This document shows positions 17,150 through 24,933 of a stretch of DNA of 64,000 bases, in pieces. Each line of letters begins with the position of its first letter. Positions within the stretch are counted from its first letter, which is position 1. The notes under the pieces are model-generated. The model saw only the letters and a program-made list of their open reading frames with translations. It was not told the DNA's origin and made no database searches. The position numbers were made by a program, and so were the translations under genes. The stretch is taken from assembly GCA_020859945.1 (NCBI GenBank), contig JAJBVG010000050.1:17155-81154 (forward strand), given 5' to 3'. Source of the stretch: Clostridiales bacterium (GTDB lineage Bacteria; Bacillota; Clostridia; Oscillospirales; Oscillospiraceae).

Positions 17150-18183
17150 CGGACTTCCACCACATGAAACCCGGCGGCTTTTTTCAGCCGGTTGCTCACG
17201 GCCAGGCCCAACCCTTCGGAGTCGGGACACTGGGCGTAAATCTCCTGCACCTGGGTGCTGTCGAAGGCCCGCAGCGCGTCGAACACCCGCCGGGCCTGCT
17301 CCGCCTTGTCCTCCACGCTGCCCAGGGACTGCACCACCTGCTCCGGGTAACGCTCCGCGAACTCGTCAAAGCAGATGACTCCGGAGTACCGCCCCACGTT
17401 GGCCTGGATAAACCGGGCGCTGCGTTCCGGCTCCCCCACCACCACGGTGACGGGGGCCTTGGGCGCATAGTGCCGGTAGGCCATGCCCGGGGCGCGAGGC
17501 ACCTCGCCGGGGGCCGGTTCGCTGGTGACTGCCCCGTTGATGCGGACAGTGCCGATGACCGCCTGGATGTCCTCCAGGGGCATTCCGCCGGGGCGGAGCA
17601 GCTGGGGCGGCTCACAGGTCAGGTCGATGATGGTGGACTCCACCCCCACGGCGCAGTCGCCCCCGTCCACGATGCCCTCGATTTTGCCCGCCATGTCCTC
17701 AATGACGTGCTGGGCCGTGGTGCAGCTGGGACGGCCCGACGTGTTGGCGCTGGGAGCCGCCACCGGCACCCCCGCCGTTTCTATAATCGCCAGGGCCACC
17801 GGATGGGAGGGGCAGCGAACGGCCACCGTGTCCAGCCCGCCGGTGGTGCGCTTGGGCACCACGTCTTTGGCCTGTAAAATCATGGTCAGTGGGCCGGGCC
17901 AGAACTTCTCCGCCAGCCGGTAGGCCACCTCCGGCACGTCTTTGCAATAGTCCGCCAGCCAGTCCGCCGAGGGGACGTGGATGATGAGCGGATTGTTGGA
18001 GGGGCGGCCCTTGGCCTCGTAGATGCGGCGCACCGCGTCCTCGTTCAGGGCGTCCGCCCCCAGACCGTAGACAGTCTCCGTGGGAATGGCTACCAGCCCG
18101 CCCTCCCGGATAATATGCGCGGCCTGGTCGATTTCTTCCTGAAATCCCTCTGCCTGGGGGATGATAAACAACTTGGTTCTCAT
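17146..18183 (-). CDS. tsaC: Threonylcarbamoyl-AMP synthase (Sua5 type)
   Basis: 345 residues: an N-terminal YrdC domain (GLVAIPTETVYGLGADA, then KGRPSNNPL and the SANTSGRPS motif) joined to a C-terminal Sua5 domain (about residues 215-345). Makes threonylcarbamoyl-adenylate for the t6A37 modification of ANN-decoding tRNAs. The 345-residue length marks it as Sua5 rather than short TsaC. It sits directly after prfA, a common pairing of translation genes in Firmicutes. RBS AAGAGG. Confidence 0.95.
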   Translation of the reverse strand: MRTKLFIIPQAEGFQEEIDQAAHIIREGGLVAIPTETVYGLGADALNEDAVRRIYEAKGRPSNNPLIIHVPSADWLADYCKDVPEVAYRLAEKFWPGPLTMILQAKDVVPKRTTGGLDTVAVRCPSHPVALAIIETAGVPVAAPSANTSGRPSCTTAQHVIEDMAGKIEGIVDGGDCAVGVESTIIDLTCEPPQLLRPGGMPLEDIQAVIGTVRINGAVTSEPAPGEVPRAPGMAYRHYAPKAPVTVVVGEPERSARFIQANVGRYSGVICFDEFAERYPEQVVQSLGSVEDKAEQARRVFDALRAFDSTQVQEIYAQCPDSEGLGLAVSNRLKKAAGFHVVEVR

Positions 18184-18201
18184 GCTTTGCCTCTTAACGG
18201 T

Positions 18202-19269
18202 TTATAACGAATGTTCCGCCAGCTTCTCCGCTTGTGCGGCGGAGGCCAGCGCGTCGATCAGCTCGTCCAGCGCCCCATCCATGACGCTGTCCAGCTTGTA
18301 AAGGGTCAACCCGATCCGGTGGTCTGTGACCCGGCCCTGGGGGAAGTTATAGGTACGGATGCGCTCGTTGCGCATCCCCGTCCCCACCTGGCTGCGGCGG
18401 TCCGCCGCCACCGTCTCCTGCTGCTCCCGCAGCTTTTGCTGGTAGAGCCTGGCCCGCAGGATCTCCAGCGCCCGGTCCTTGTTCTGGAACTGGCTGCGCT
18501 GGTCCTGGCACTCCACCACCGTCCCCGTGGGGATGTGGGTCACGCGGATGGCGGAGGAGGTCTTGTTGATGTGCTGGCCTCCCGCGCCGGAGCTGCGGAA
18601 GGTGTCGATGCGGAGGTCGTTCCGGTCCAGTTCGAACTCCACCTCGTTCACCTCCGGCAGCACCGCCACCGTGACGGTGGAGGTGTGGACCCGTCCGCCG
18701 GACTCCGTTTCCGGCACCCGCTGGACCCGGTGAACGCCGGATTCATACTTCATGCGGGAATAAACGTCCTCACCGCTGACAGTAAAGGTGATTTCCTTCA
18801 CACCGCCCAACTCGGTCAGACTGGCGTTGGCGACCTCCTGTTTCCAGCCCCGGCGGTCGCCGTACATACCGTACATCCGATACAGGGAGTGGGCAAACAG
18901 AGCGGCCTCCTCTCCCCCGACCCCGGCGCGAATTTCCACGATGACGTTTTTGCCGTCGTTGGGGTCCTTGGGCAGCAACAGGATTTGCAGCTCTCGCTCC
19001 AGCCGCTGAGATTCTTCCTTGGCGGTCTGGTACTCCTCCGCCGCCAGCGCCCGCAGCTCCGGGTCCGGGTCGCGGGACAGCTCCTCGGACTGTTCCATGG
19101 TCTCCTGGCAGCGCTGCCACGCTCGATAGGTAGTCACCAGCTCCTCCAGCTCCCGCAGTTCCCGGTTCAGTTTTGCGACCAGAGCGGCGTCGTCGTAGGT
19201 CTCCGGCTGGTTGAGCCGGGCCTGTACCAGACTGTACCGCTGCTCCAGTTGCCGCAGTTTTTCAAACAT
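18202..19269 (-). CDS. prfA: Peptide chain release factor 1
   Basis: 355 residues. The catalytic GAGGQHINKT motif (around residue 230) hydrolyses peptidyl-tRNA; the coil-rich N-terminus and the IRTYNFPQGRVTDHRI segment are typical of class I release factors, and the overall length and context fit RF1 (UAA/UAG). Start at 19269 follows the upstream stop by one base, with AAAGGGAC as RBS. Confidence 0.95.
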   Translation of the reverse strand: MFEKLRQLEQRYSLVQARLNQPETYDDAALVAKLNRELRELEELVTTYRAWQRCQETMEQSEELSRDPDPELRALAAEEYQTAKEESQRLERELQILLLPKDPNDGKNVIVEIRAGVGGEEAALFAHSLYRMYGMYGDRRGWKQEVANASLTELGGVKEITFTVSGEDVYSRMKYESGVHRVQRVPETESGGRVHTSTVTVAVLPEVNEVEFELDRNDLRIDTFRSSGAGGQHINKTSSAIRVTHIPTGTVVECQDQRSQFQNKDRALEILRARLYQQKLREQQETVAADRRSQVGTGMRNERIRTYNFPQGRVTDHRIGLTLYKLDSVMDGALDELIDALASAAQAEKLAEHSL

Positions 19270-19270
19270 T

Positions 19271-20044
19271 TTATATCGTCCCTTTGTCAAACAGCCAGGA
19301 TTTCACCAGCGCCGCGCCCTCTCTGGCCCGGAAGTAGGTCTTGTAGAAAACCCCGCCCGGCAACGGTGTGGAGAGGGTGCTGATGTCCAGCCCAATGCGC
19401 CGGGCCAACAGCTTCACCCGCGCCAAATGCGCCCCATTGCTGACCACCAGCAGGTTTTCCGTGGAAATGCCCTGATTTTGCAGCAACCGGGCGGAAAACA
19501 GCAGATTTTCCAGTGTGTTGGTGGCGCTTTCCTCCAATAAAATCTGCTCCCGCGGGAATCCAGCCTCTTCCAGGTAATCCGCCATGCAGGAGGCTTCGGA
19601 GACCGGCTCGTCATCTCCCATCCCGCCGGTGACCACCACGGTCATGTCCGGGTGGGCGTCCAGATAGTCCAGGGCGACATTCAGCCGCGCTTTCAGCACC
19701 GGGGAGGGTTCGTGGTTCCAGAGATTTGCCCCCAGGATCACCATGACCTCCGGTTCCCCGTTGATTTGGCTGTCAGAATTGGCGTAAATCATCGCTTCCA
19801 ACCCTCCAAACAACACGCAGACCGCCAGCACCCCGCCGACAGTGGCCCGGAGCAGCCATTTTTTCTGGCGGGGCGGCAGCAACGCGGCCACCGTCAGCAG
19901 CGCCAGCAGCGCCGCCAGGCCCCACAGGACCATCGCTCCAAAGAGCCACGGGCGACCTCCCGTGTACAGCAGATGCCCACCAACGGCCAGCAGGAGCAGC
20001 GCCCCCACCCCGCCCAGGGGCCAGCGCCGGGCCAGCGTGTTCAT
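19271..20044 (-). CDS. YdcF/SanA-like membrane protein (DUF218)
   Basis: 257 residues. Three N-terminal hydrophobic segments (about residues 10-85) precede a DUF218 domain with VMVILGANLWNHEPS, VVVTGGMGDDEPVSEA and ESATNTLENL, the pattern of YdcF/ElyC/SanA proteins. The family is linked to envelope integrity and vancomycin sensitivity, but its chemistry is unresolved. ATG overlaps the stop of the ABC-F gene (ATGA), so translation is coupled. Confidence 0.87.
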   Translation of the reverse strand: MNTLARRWPLGGVGALLLLAVGGHLLYTGGRPWLFGAMVLWGLAALLALLTVAALLPPRQKKWLLRATVGGVLAVCVLFGGLEAMIYANSDSQINGEPEVMVILGANLWNHEPSPVLKARLNVALDYLDAHPDMTVVVTGGMGDDEPVSEASCMADYLEEAGFPREQILLEESATNTLENLLFSARLLQNQGISTENLLVVSNGAHLARVKLLARRIGLDISTLSTPLPGGVFYKTYFRAREGAALVKSWLFDKGTI

Positions 20045-21933
20045 TTCTCCGCCTCCAGCTCCAGGGACAGGGTCTCCCACTCCTCATAAAGAGCGGCCAG
20101 CTGTTCCTCCAGCGTCTGCTGCTCGACGGTCAGCTCCTGGAGCCGCTGATAGTCGGTGGCGTGGGCCTCCATCTCGCCCTCCAGTTCGGCCTGTCGCTCC
20201 TCGGTTTTGGCGATTTCCCGCTCGATTTGGTTCAGGCGCTTCTCCAACTGCTTGGTGCCGCCGGTGCGCTTGGGTTTTTCCTTCTTGGGTTTCTCCGCCT
20301 TGGGCTGAAGGACGCTGCGCAGCTCTTCCTCCCTGGCCTTTTTCGCCAGCCACGCCTCATAGCCACCTCGGAAGTCGGTGATATGACCGTCCTCCAGCAC
20401 CCAGATGCGGGTGGCGAACCGGTTGATGAAATAGCGGTCGTGGGAGACGAACAGCAGCGCCCCGTCGTACTCCTCCACAGCGGACTCGATCCACTCCCGG
20501 GAAGCGATGTCCAGGTGGTTGGTGGGTTCGTCCAGCACCAGCAGGTTGATGCACTGGTCCATGAGCATACACAGCCGCAGACGGCTCTGCTCTCCGCCGG
20601 AGAGGGTGGAGACCTCTTTGAATACGTCGTCCCCCTGGAAGCGAAAGGCTCCCAGCCGGTCCCGGGCCTCCTGCGCCGAACAGTTCTGGGCGTAAAGCAT
20701 GGTGTCCAGCAGCGTCCGGTCGGGCCGGTCAAAGCGGATGATCTGGGGCAGGTAACCAGGGCGCACCGAGGGGCCAAAGTGGATGTTCCCCCGATAGTCC
20801 TTGTCCTCCCCCAGCAGGATTTTCAAAAAAGTGGTCTTGCCGGTACCGTTGTCCCCCAGCAGGGCGATGCGCTCCCCGCCGATGACCTCCAGATTCACAT
20901 CCGAGAACAGGCTGCGGCTGCCGAAGGACTTGCCCAGCCCGGTCAGGGTGAACAGCTCGTCTCCCCGGAAGTCCCGGGTGGCGAAGCCCATGGTCATGGC
21001 CCGCTCTTTTGCCACGGGACGGCCTGTGGTGCGCAGCCGTTCCACCCGCTTCTCGATGGCGAAGGCGGTCTTGTGCATTTTCTCCGTCCCCCGCTCGTGC
21101 ATCAGGGTGGCGGTGGCGGTCAGCTGGGCGATTTTGGCCTGCTCCTTCTGGTACTGTTTCAGCTGCTCCTGGTAGCGTTTTTCCTTCTCCACCACGTAGA
21201 ACGAGTAGTTTCCGGCGTAGAAGCTGGCCTTACCCCGGTCGATTTCAATGACCCGGTTCACCACCCGATCCAGGAAATATCGGTCATGGGAAATGGCCAG
21301 CACGGTCCCCCGGAACCCGTCCAGGTAGTGCTCCAGCCACTCCACGGCGTGGAGGTCCAGGTGGTTGGTGGGTTCGTCCAGCAGCAGGATGTCCGTGTCC
21401 TCCAGAATCAGCCGCCCCAGATTGACGCGGGTCTTTTCGCCGCCGGAGAGCATCTCGAAGGGCTGCTTCCGCATCTCCGGGGAAATGCCCAGGCCGTTGC
21501 AGACCTTGCTGATCTGCACCGGGATGTCGTAGCCCCCCGCCCGGGCAAACTCCGCACTGAGGAAGTCGTAGCGGTTCAAAGTCTCGGAGGAGACGTCTCC
21601 CGCCGCCATTTTCGCGGCCAGCTCCTCCATCTCCCGCTCCATCTTGTGGACCCGGACGAAAGCGTCGTCCAGCACCCCCTCCACAGTGCAGCCGTAGGGG
21701 TAGACGGGAATTTGGGAGATGAGGCCCATCCGCTTGCCGGGGGCGATGGAGACCACGCCCTCGTCATAGTCGTATTCCCCGGTCAAGATCTTGAACAGGG
21801 TGGTCTTTCCGCAGCCGTTTTTGCCCAGGATGCCCACGCGCTCCCCCTGGTTCACCTGGAAGGAGAGGCCGTCCAGCAGGTTGTCCCCAATGGTAAAGGA
21901 TTTTACCAGATTTGTCACCGATACGTCGATCAT
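20041..21933 (-). CDS. ABC-F family ATPase
   Basis: 630 residues with two ABC cassettes and no membrane segments. First cassette: Walker A GKNGCGKTT, signature LSGGEKTRVNL, Walker B LLLDEPTNHLD. Second: GDNGTGKTT, LSGGEQSRLRL, LVLDEPTNHLD. A charged inter-domain linker and a Lys/Glu-rich coiled-coil C-terminus (about residues 550-628) resemble YdiF/Uup. ABC-F proteins act on ribosomes, either as translation factors or antibiotic-protection proteins; with prfA and sua5 in the same operon a housekeeping translation role is the better guess. RBS is weak. Confidence 0.93.
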   Translation of the reverse strand: MIDVSVTNLVKSFTIGDNLLDGLSFQVNQGERVGILGKNGCGKTTLFKILTGEYDYDEGVVSIAPGKRMGLISQIPVYPYGCTVEGVLDDAFVRVHKMEREMEELAAKMAAGDVSSETLNRYDFLSAEFARAGGYDIPVQISKVCNGLGISPEMRKQPFEMLSGGEKTRVNLGRLILEDTDILLLDEPTNHLDLHAVEWLEHYLDGFRGTVLAISHDRYFLDRVVNRVIEIDRGKASFYAGNYSFYVVEKEKRYQEQLKQYQKEQAKIAQLTATATLMHERGTEKMHKTAFAIEKRVERLRTTGRPVAKERAMTMGFATRDFRGDELFTLTGLGKSFGSRSLFSDVNLEVIGGERIALLGDNGTGKTTFLKILLGEDKDYRGNIHFGPSVRPGYLPQIIRFDRPDRTLLDTMLYAQNCSAQEARDRLGAFRFQGDDVFKEVSTLSGGEQSRLRLCMLMDQCINLLVLDEPTNHLDIASREWIESAVEEYDGALLFVSHDRYFINRFATRIWVLEDGHITDFRGGYEAWLAKKAREEELRSVLQPKAEKPKKEKPKRTGGTKQLEKRLNQIEREIAKTEERQAELEGEMEAHATDYQRLQELTVEQQTLEEQLAALYEEWETLSLELEAEK

Positions 21934-21994
21934 TTTCTCTAATCTACCACCATTTTCATTCTGTAAAGTATTTTAGCTTCACAGGTTTATTTCG

Positions 21995-23386
21995 TCATGC
22001 TTCACTGGTGATGGTCTTGATATACTCCACCAGCTCTTCCATTTTCATGCCCCGGCTGGCCTTGCACAGCACCGTGCAGCCTGGTTTGACCACCTGGTCC
22101 AGCACGGCCTTGGCCTCCTCCTTGGTGGGGCGGGTATAGCACTCCGTTCCAGGGTACTCCGCCGCGCCGTCGTAGATGTTCTCCGCCAGGTCGCCCACAG
22201 CGATGAGGATGTCAATGCCGCACTGTCCCACAAAGCGGCCCACGCCCTCGTGGAGGGTGGGACCCAGGGACCCCAGCTCCAGCATATCTCCCAGCACGGC
22301 GATGCGTTTGCCGCCGGAGAACTTGGACAGCACGTCCACCGCCGCCCGCATGGACTGGGGGTTGGCGTTGTAGGTGTCGTTGAGGATGGTGACGCCCTCC
22401 CCCCGGTGGATGATGTCCATCCGCATCCGGGTGGGGACAAAGGCTGTGACGCCCCGGCGGATTTCCTCGGTGGTCATGCCGAACCAGCTGCCCACGGCGC
22501 TGGCGGAGAGGACGGAGTAAATCATATAACCGCCCAGGCCGGGGATGGTCTGCTTCCAGCTGTCCTGGGGGGCCTTGACCTCCATGACCATGTGGTCGTC
22601 GTAGTTCTCGTCCAGGCTGACGCAGCGGAAGGTGTTCCCTTCCTCCGCGCCGTACCACATGATTTGCTGGCGCAGCTTACCCTCCAGGGTGCGCAGCAGC
22701 GGGTCGTCCCCGTTGAGGATGGCCGCGCCCTTGCCGGTCATGCTGTTGAAAATCTCGCTCTTGGCCCGGAGGGTGTTCTCCCGGCTGCCCAGGTTCTCGA
22801 TGTGGGCGTCCCCGATGTTGGTGATGACCGCCACGTCCGGGCAGACGATTTTGGTCAGGTAGTCGATCTCCCCCAAGTGGTTCATACCCATCTCCACCAC
22901 GGCCACTTCATGCTGGCTGTCCAGCCGGAACAGGGTCTTGGGGACGCCGATGTTGTTGTTGAAGTTGCCCTCGGTTTTCAGCACCCGGAACCGCTCGCCC
23001 AGCACGGCGGCGATCATGTCCTTGGTGGTGGTCTTGCCCACGCTGCCAGTAACGCCCACCACCTTCACCTGGAACTTGTGACGGTAGTACCGGGCCAGGT
23101 CGCCCAGGGCCAGAGTGGTGTCCTCCACCTTAATATAAAACTTCTCCGGGTCGTAGTGGTTCAGTTCCACGGCGGTCAGCGTCCCGGCGGCGCCGGATTG
23201 CAGGGCTTTTGCAATGTACGTGTGGCCATCGAACCGCTCCCCCACCAATGGGACGAACAGCGCCCCCTGGCTCATGGCCCGGCTGTCAGTGTCCACCGAG
23301 TTGACCAGAACGTTCAGGTTGTGAAAGCTGCCCAGCAGCTTGCCGTGGACGGCTTCGACGATTTCCCGCAGGGTAATGGGTTCCAT
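21995..23386 (-). CDS. murF: UDP-MurNAc-tripeptide-D-Ala-D-Ala ligase
   Basis: 463 residues. Mur-ligase ATP site VTGSVGKTTTKDM near residue 110, followed by EGNFNNNIGVP and EMGMNHLGEI, both characteristic of MurF rather than MurC/D/E, and NDTYNANPQSMRAA in the C-terminal half. Adds the D-Ala-D-Ala dipeptide to the UDP-MurNAc tripeptide in the cytoplasm. Follows ddl by 18 bases, so the dipeptide maker and the dipeptide user are co-transcribed. RBS AGGAGGAG. Confidence 0.96.
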   Translation of the reverse strand: MEPITLREIVEAVHGKLLGSFHNLNVLVNSVDTDSRAMSQGALFVPLVGERFDGHTYIAKALQSGAAGTLTAVELNHYDPEKFYIKVEDTTLALGDLARYYRHKFQVKVVGVTGSVGKTTTKDMIAAVLGERFRVLKTEGNFNNNIGVPKTLFRLDSQHEVAVVEMGMNHLGEIDYLTKIVCPDVAVITNIGDAHIENLGSRENTLRAKSEIFNSMTGKGAAILNGDDPLLRTLEGKLRQQIMWYGAEEGNTFRCVSLDENYDDHMVMEVKAPQDSWKQTIPGLGGYMIYSVLSASAVGSWFGMTTEEIRRGVTAFVPTRMRMDIIHRGEGVTILNDTYNANPQSMRAAVDVLSKFSGGKRIAVLGDMLELGSLGPTLHEGVGRFVGQCGIDILIAVGDLAENIYDGAAEYPGTECYTRPTKEEAKAVLDQVVKPGCTVLCKASRGMKMEELVEYIKTITSEA

Positions 23387-23404
23387 TTTCTCCTCCTGTC
23401 CCGG

Positions 23405-24451
23405 TCAGCCCCTGATGCGCAGGGACTCGTTGACGATGGTTTCGCACAGCTCGCCGTAGCTGATGCCCACCACGGCGGCCTCCTGGGGCACCAGACTGGT
23501 GGGAGTCATGCCGGGCAGGGTGTTGATTTCCAAAAACCAGGGGGTGCCGTCCTCGGTGACGATGAAATCCGCCCGGGCGTACACCGCCATGCCAACGGCG
23601 CGAAACACCTTCTCGGTGTCCTCCCGCAGGCGGCGCTCCCACTCCTCCGGGATGGGGGCCGGGGTGACTTCCTCCGCCGCGCCGGGCTGATACTTGTTCT
23701 CGTAGTCGTAGAAACCGGTCTTGGGGATGATTTCGATAGAAGGCAGCGCCCGGTCCACCAGGTAGGCCACCTGGATCTCCCGCCCGGCCACGTACTGCTC
23801 CAACACCACACTGGCTCCCAGGGGAACGCAGTTCTCCAGGGCCTGTACCAGTTCCTCCTGGGTGCGGGCGATGGCTACGCCGATGGAACTGCCGGAGGCC
23901 AGCGGCTTCACCACCACAGGGAGGGCGGTGCGCCGGGCGATAGCGGGGATGTCCGCCGGGGTGTACGTGACTTTTTCCCAGGCGGGGGTCTGTACCCCGG
24001 TGGGGATGACCAGCTTCTTGGTCAGGTCTTTATCCATGGCAATGGCCGCCGCCAGGAACCCGGTGCCGGTGAAGGGGATGCCCAGCGTCTCCAGGGTGGC
24101 CTGGATGCGCCCGTCCTCGCCGCAGGCCCCGTGGAGGGCCAAAAAGACGATGTCCGCCAGGCGGCACAGCTCCAGCACGCCTTTCCCGAAGAGGCTGTCG
24201 CTCTTCCACTTCCGGGCCGCTTTCAGCGCCGCCAGGTCCGGGGCCTGCCGGGAGACCTTCTTCCAGTGTTCGGGCAGCGGAGCCTGAAACAACGCCTCCA
24301 GGGATTGGTTCTCGTCCTCGATGCCCAGGTACAGGTCCACCAGGGCCACCTGATGGCCCCGGCCCCGCAGGGCCTCGGACACCAACACGCCGGAGGACAG
24401 GGAGACGTTGCGCTCGTCGCTGAGGCCCCCAGCTAAAACAACGATTTTCAT
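23405..24451 (-). CDS. ddl: D-alanine-D-alanine ligase
   Basis: 348 residues. ATP-grasp enzyme: opening KIVVLAGGLSDERNVSL, LHGACGEDGRIQ near residue 110, substrate loop SSIGVAIA, and metal-binding FLEINTLPGMTPTS near the C-terminus. Supplies the dipeptide for MurF. Start at ATG 24451 chosen by homology and by AAAGGAG upstream; the reading frame stays open further upstream without homology. The ATP-grasp residues alone do not show D-Ala versus D-Lac specificity. Confidence 0.95.
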   Translation of the reverse strand: MKIVVLAGGLSDERNVSLSSGVLVSEALRGRGHQVALVDLYLGIEDENQSLEALFQAPLPEHWKKVSRQAPDLAALKAARKWKSDSLFGKGVLELCRLADIVFLALHGACGEDGRIQATLETLGIPFTGTGFLAAAIAMDKDLTKKLVIPTGVQTPAWEKVTYTPADIPAIARRTALPVVVKPLASGSSIGVAIARTQEELVQALENCVPLGASVVLEQYVAGREIQVAYLVDRALPSIEIIPKTGFYDYENKYQPGAAEEVTPAPIPEEWERRLREDTEKVFRAVGMAVYARADFIVTEDGTPWFLEINTLPGMTPTSLVPQEAAVVGISYGELCETIVNESLRIRG

Positions 24452-24580
24452 ACAGTTAAAACTCCTTTTCGCGGAGATCAGGCGGCAGTTTCGTCCCGGC
24501 ACACAGCGCAGAACAGAAAAGCAGGGCTTGCGTCCCCTTCGCCGGGCAAAAGGCCGCCGATAAGATTGCATACAGTATAT

Positions 24581-24609
24581 AGTATAGCACACCGGAAAGC
24601 GTAACACAA
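24581..24609 (-). promoter_or_regulatory. Probable promoter of ddl-murF
   Basis: Minus strand TTGTGT, 17 bases, TATACT. The -35 box is poor. Confidence 0.5.
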
Positions 24610-24667
24610 CCGAAAAATCAGGGGGAATCCGGGGCAAAAAAAATTCCGCCCACAGCGAAATTTCCTC

Positions 24668-24696
24668 TTGCAAAACGGCGGAGAGGGTGGTACAAT
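24668..24696 (+). promoter_or_regulatory. Promoter of the SRP RNA gene
   Basis: TTGCAA, 17 bases, TACAAT; predicted start at about 24703, exactly at the beginning of the SRP RNA stem. Confidence 0.78.
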
Positions 24697-24703
24697 TGCG
24701 ATA

Positions 24704-24831
24704 GCTCCGGCGGGGCGAAGAGACGGTCCTGCGCAACGGCAGACCGTGAACCAGGTCAGGCGGGGAACCGAGCAGCCTTAAGCGGACCCTGTTGTGTGCC
24801 GCAGACAGCCGTTTCCAAACTCTGCCGGAGT
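24704..24831 (+). ncRNA. ffs: Signal recognition particle RNA, small type
   Basis: The Ffh-binding stem-loop is visible: ACCAGGTCAGGCGG at about 24750-24763, then GGAACCGAGCAGCC. The two ends pair (CTCCGGC at 24705-24711 with GCCGGAG at 24824-24830). The length of about 128 bases is the short bacterial form without an Alu domain. Position directly upstream of dnaX is a common Firmicute arrangement. Exact ends are inferred from the closing stem and the promoter. Confidence 0.9.
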
Positions 24832-24837
24832 GTTTAT

Positions 24838-24910
24838 ATTAGCTATTAGCTATTAGCCGTTAGCTGTTGGTCAGATACTGCCAGCTAAGAGCTAGGAGCT
24901 AATAGCTAAT
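24838..24910. repeat. Heptamer arrays in inverted orientation, ATTAGCT type
   Basis: ATTAGCT, ATTAGCT, ATTAGCC, GTTAGCT on the plus strand, then the same unit on the minus strand from 24880 to 24910. The arms match at about 24 of 28 positions and enclose 14 bases, forming one large hairpin between ffs and the dnaX RBS. It may also end the SRP transcript, although there is no T run. Confidence 0.78.
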
Positions 24911-24933
24911 CGCTTATTTTGGAGGTGGGAGCG

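Noticed and set aside
24452..24736. N-terminal extension of ddl
   Set aside because: The frame is open but the extension is Arg/Cys-rich without homology, crosses the promoter, and the ATG at 24451 has a good RBS.
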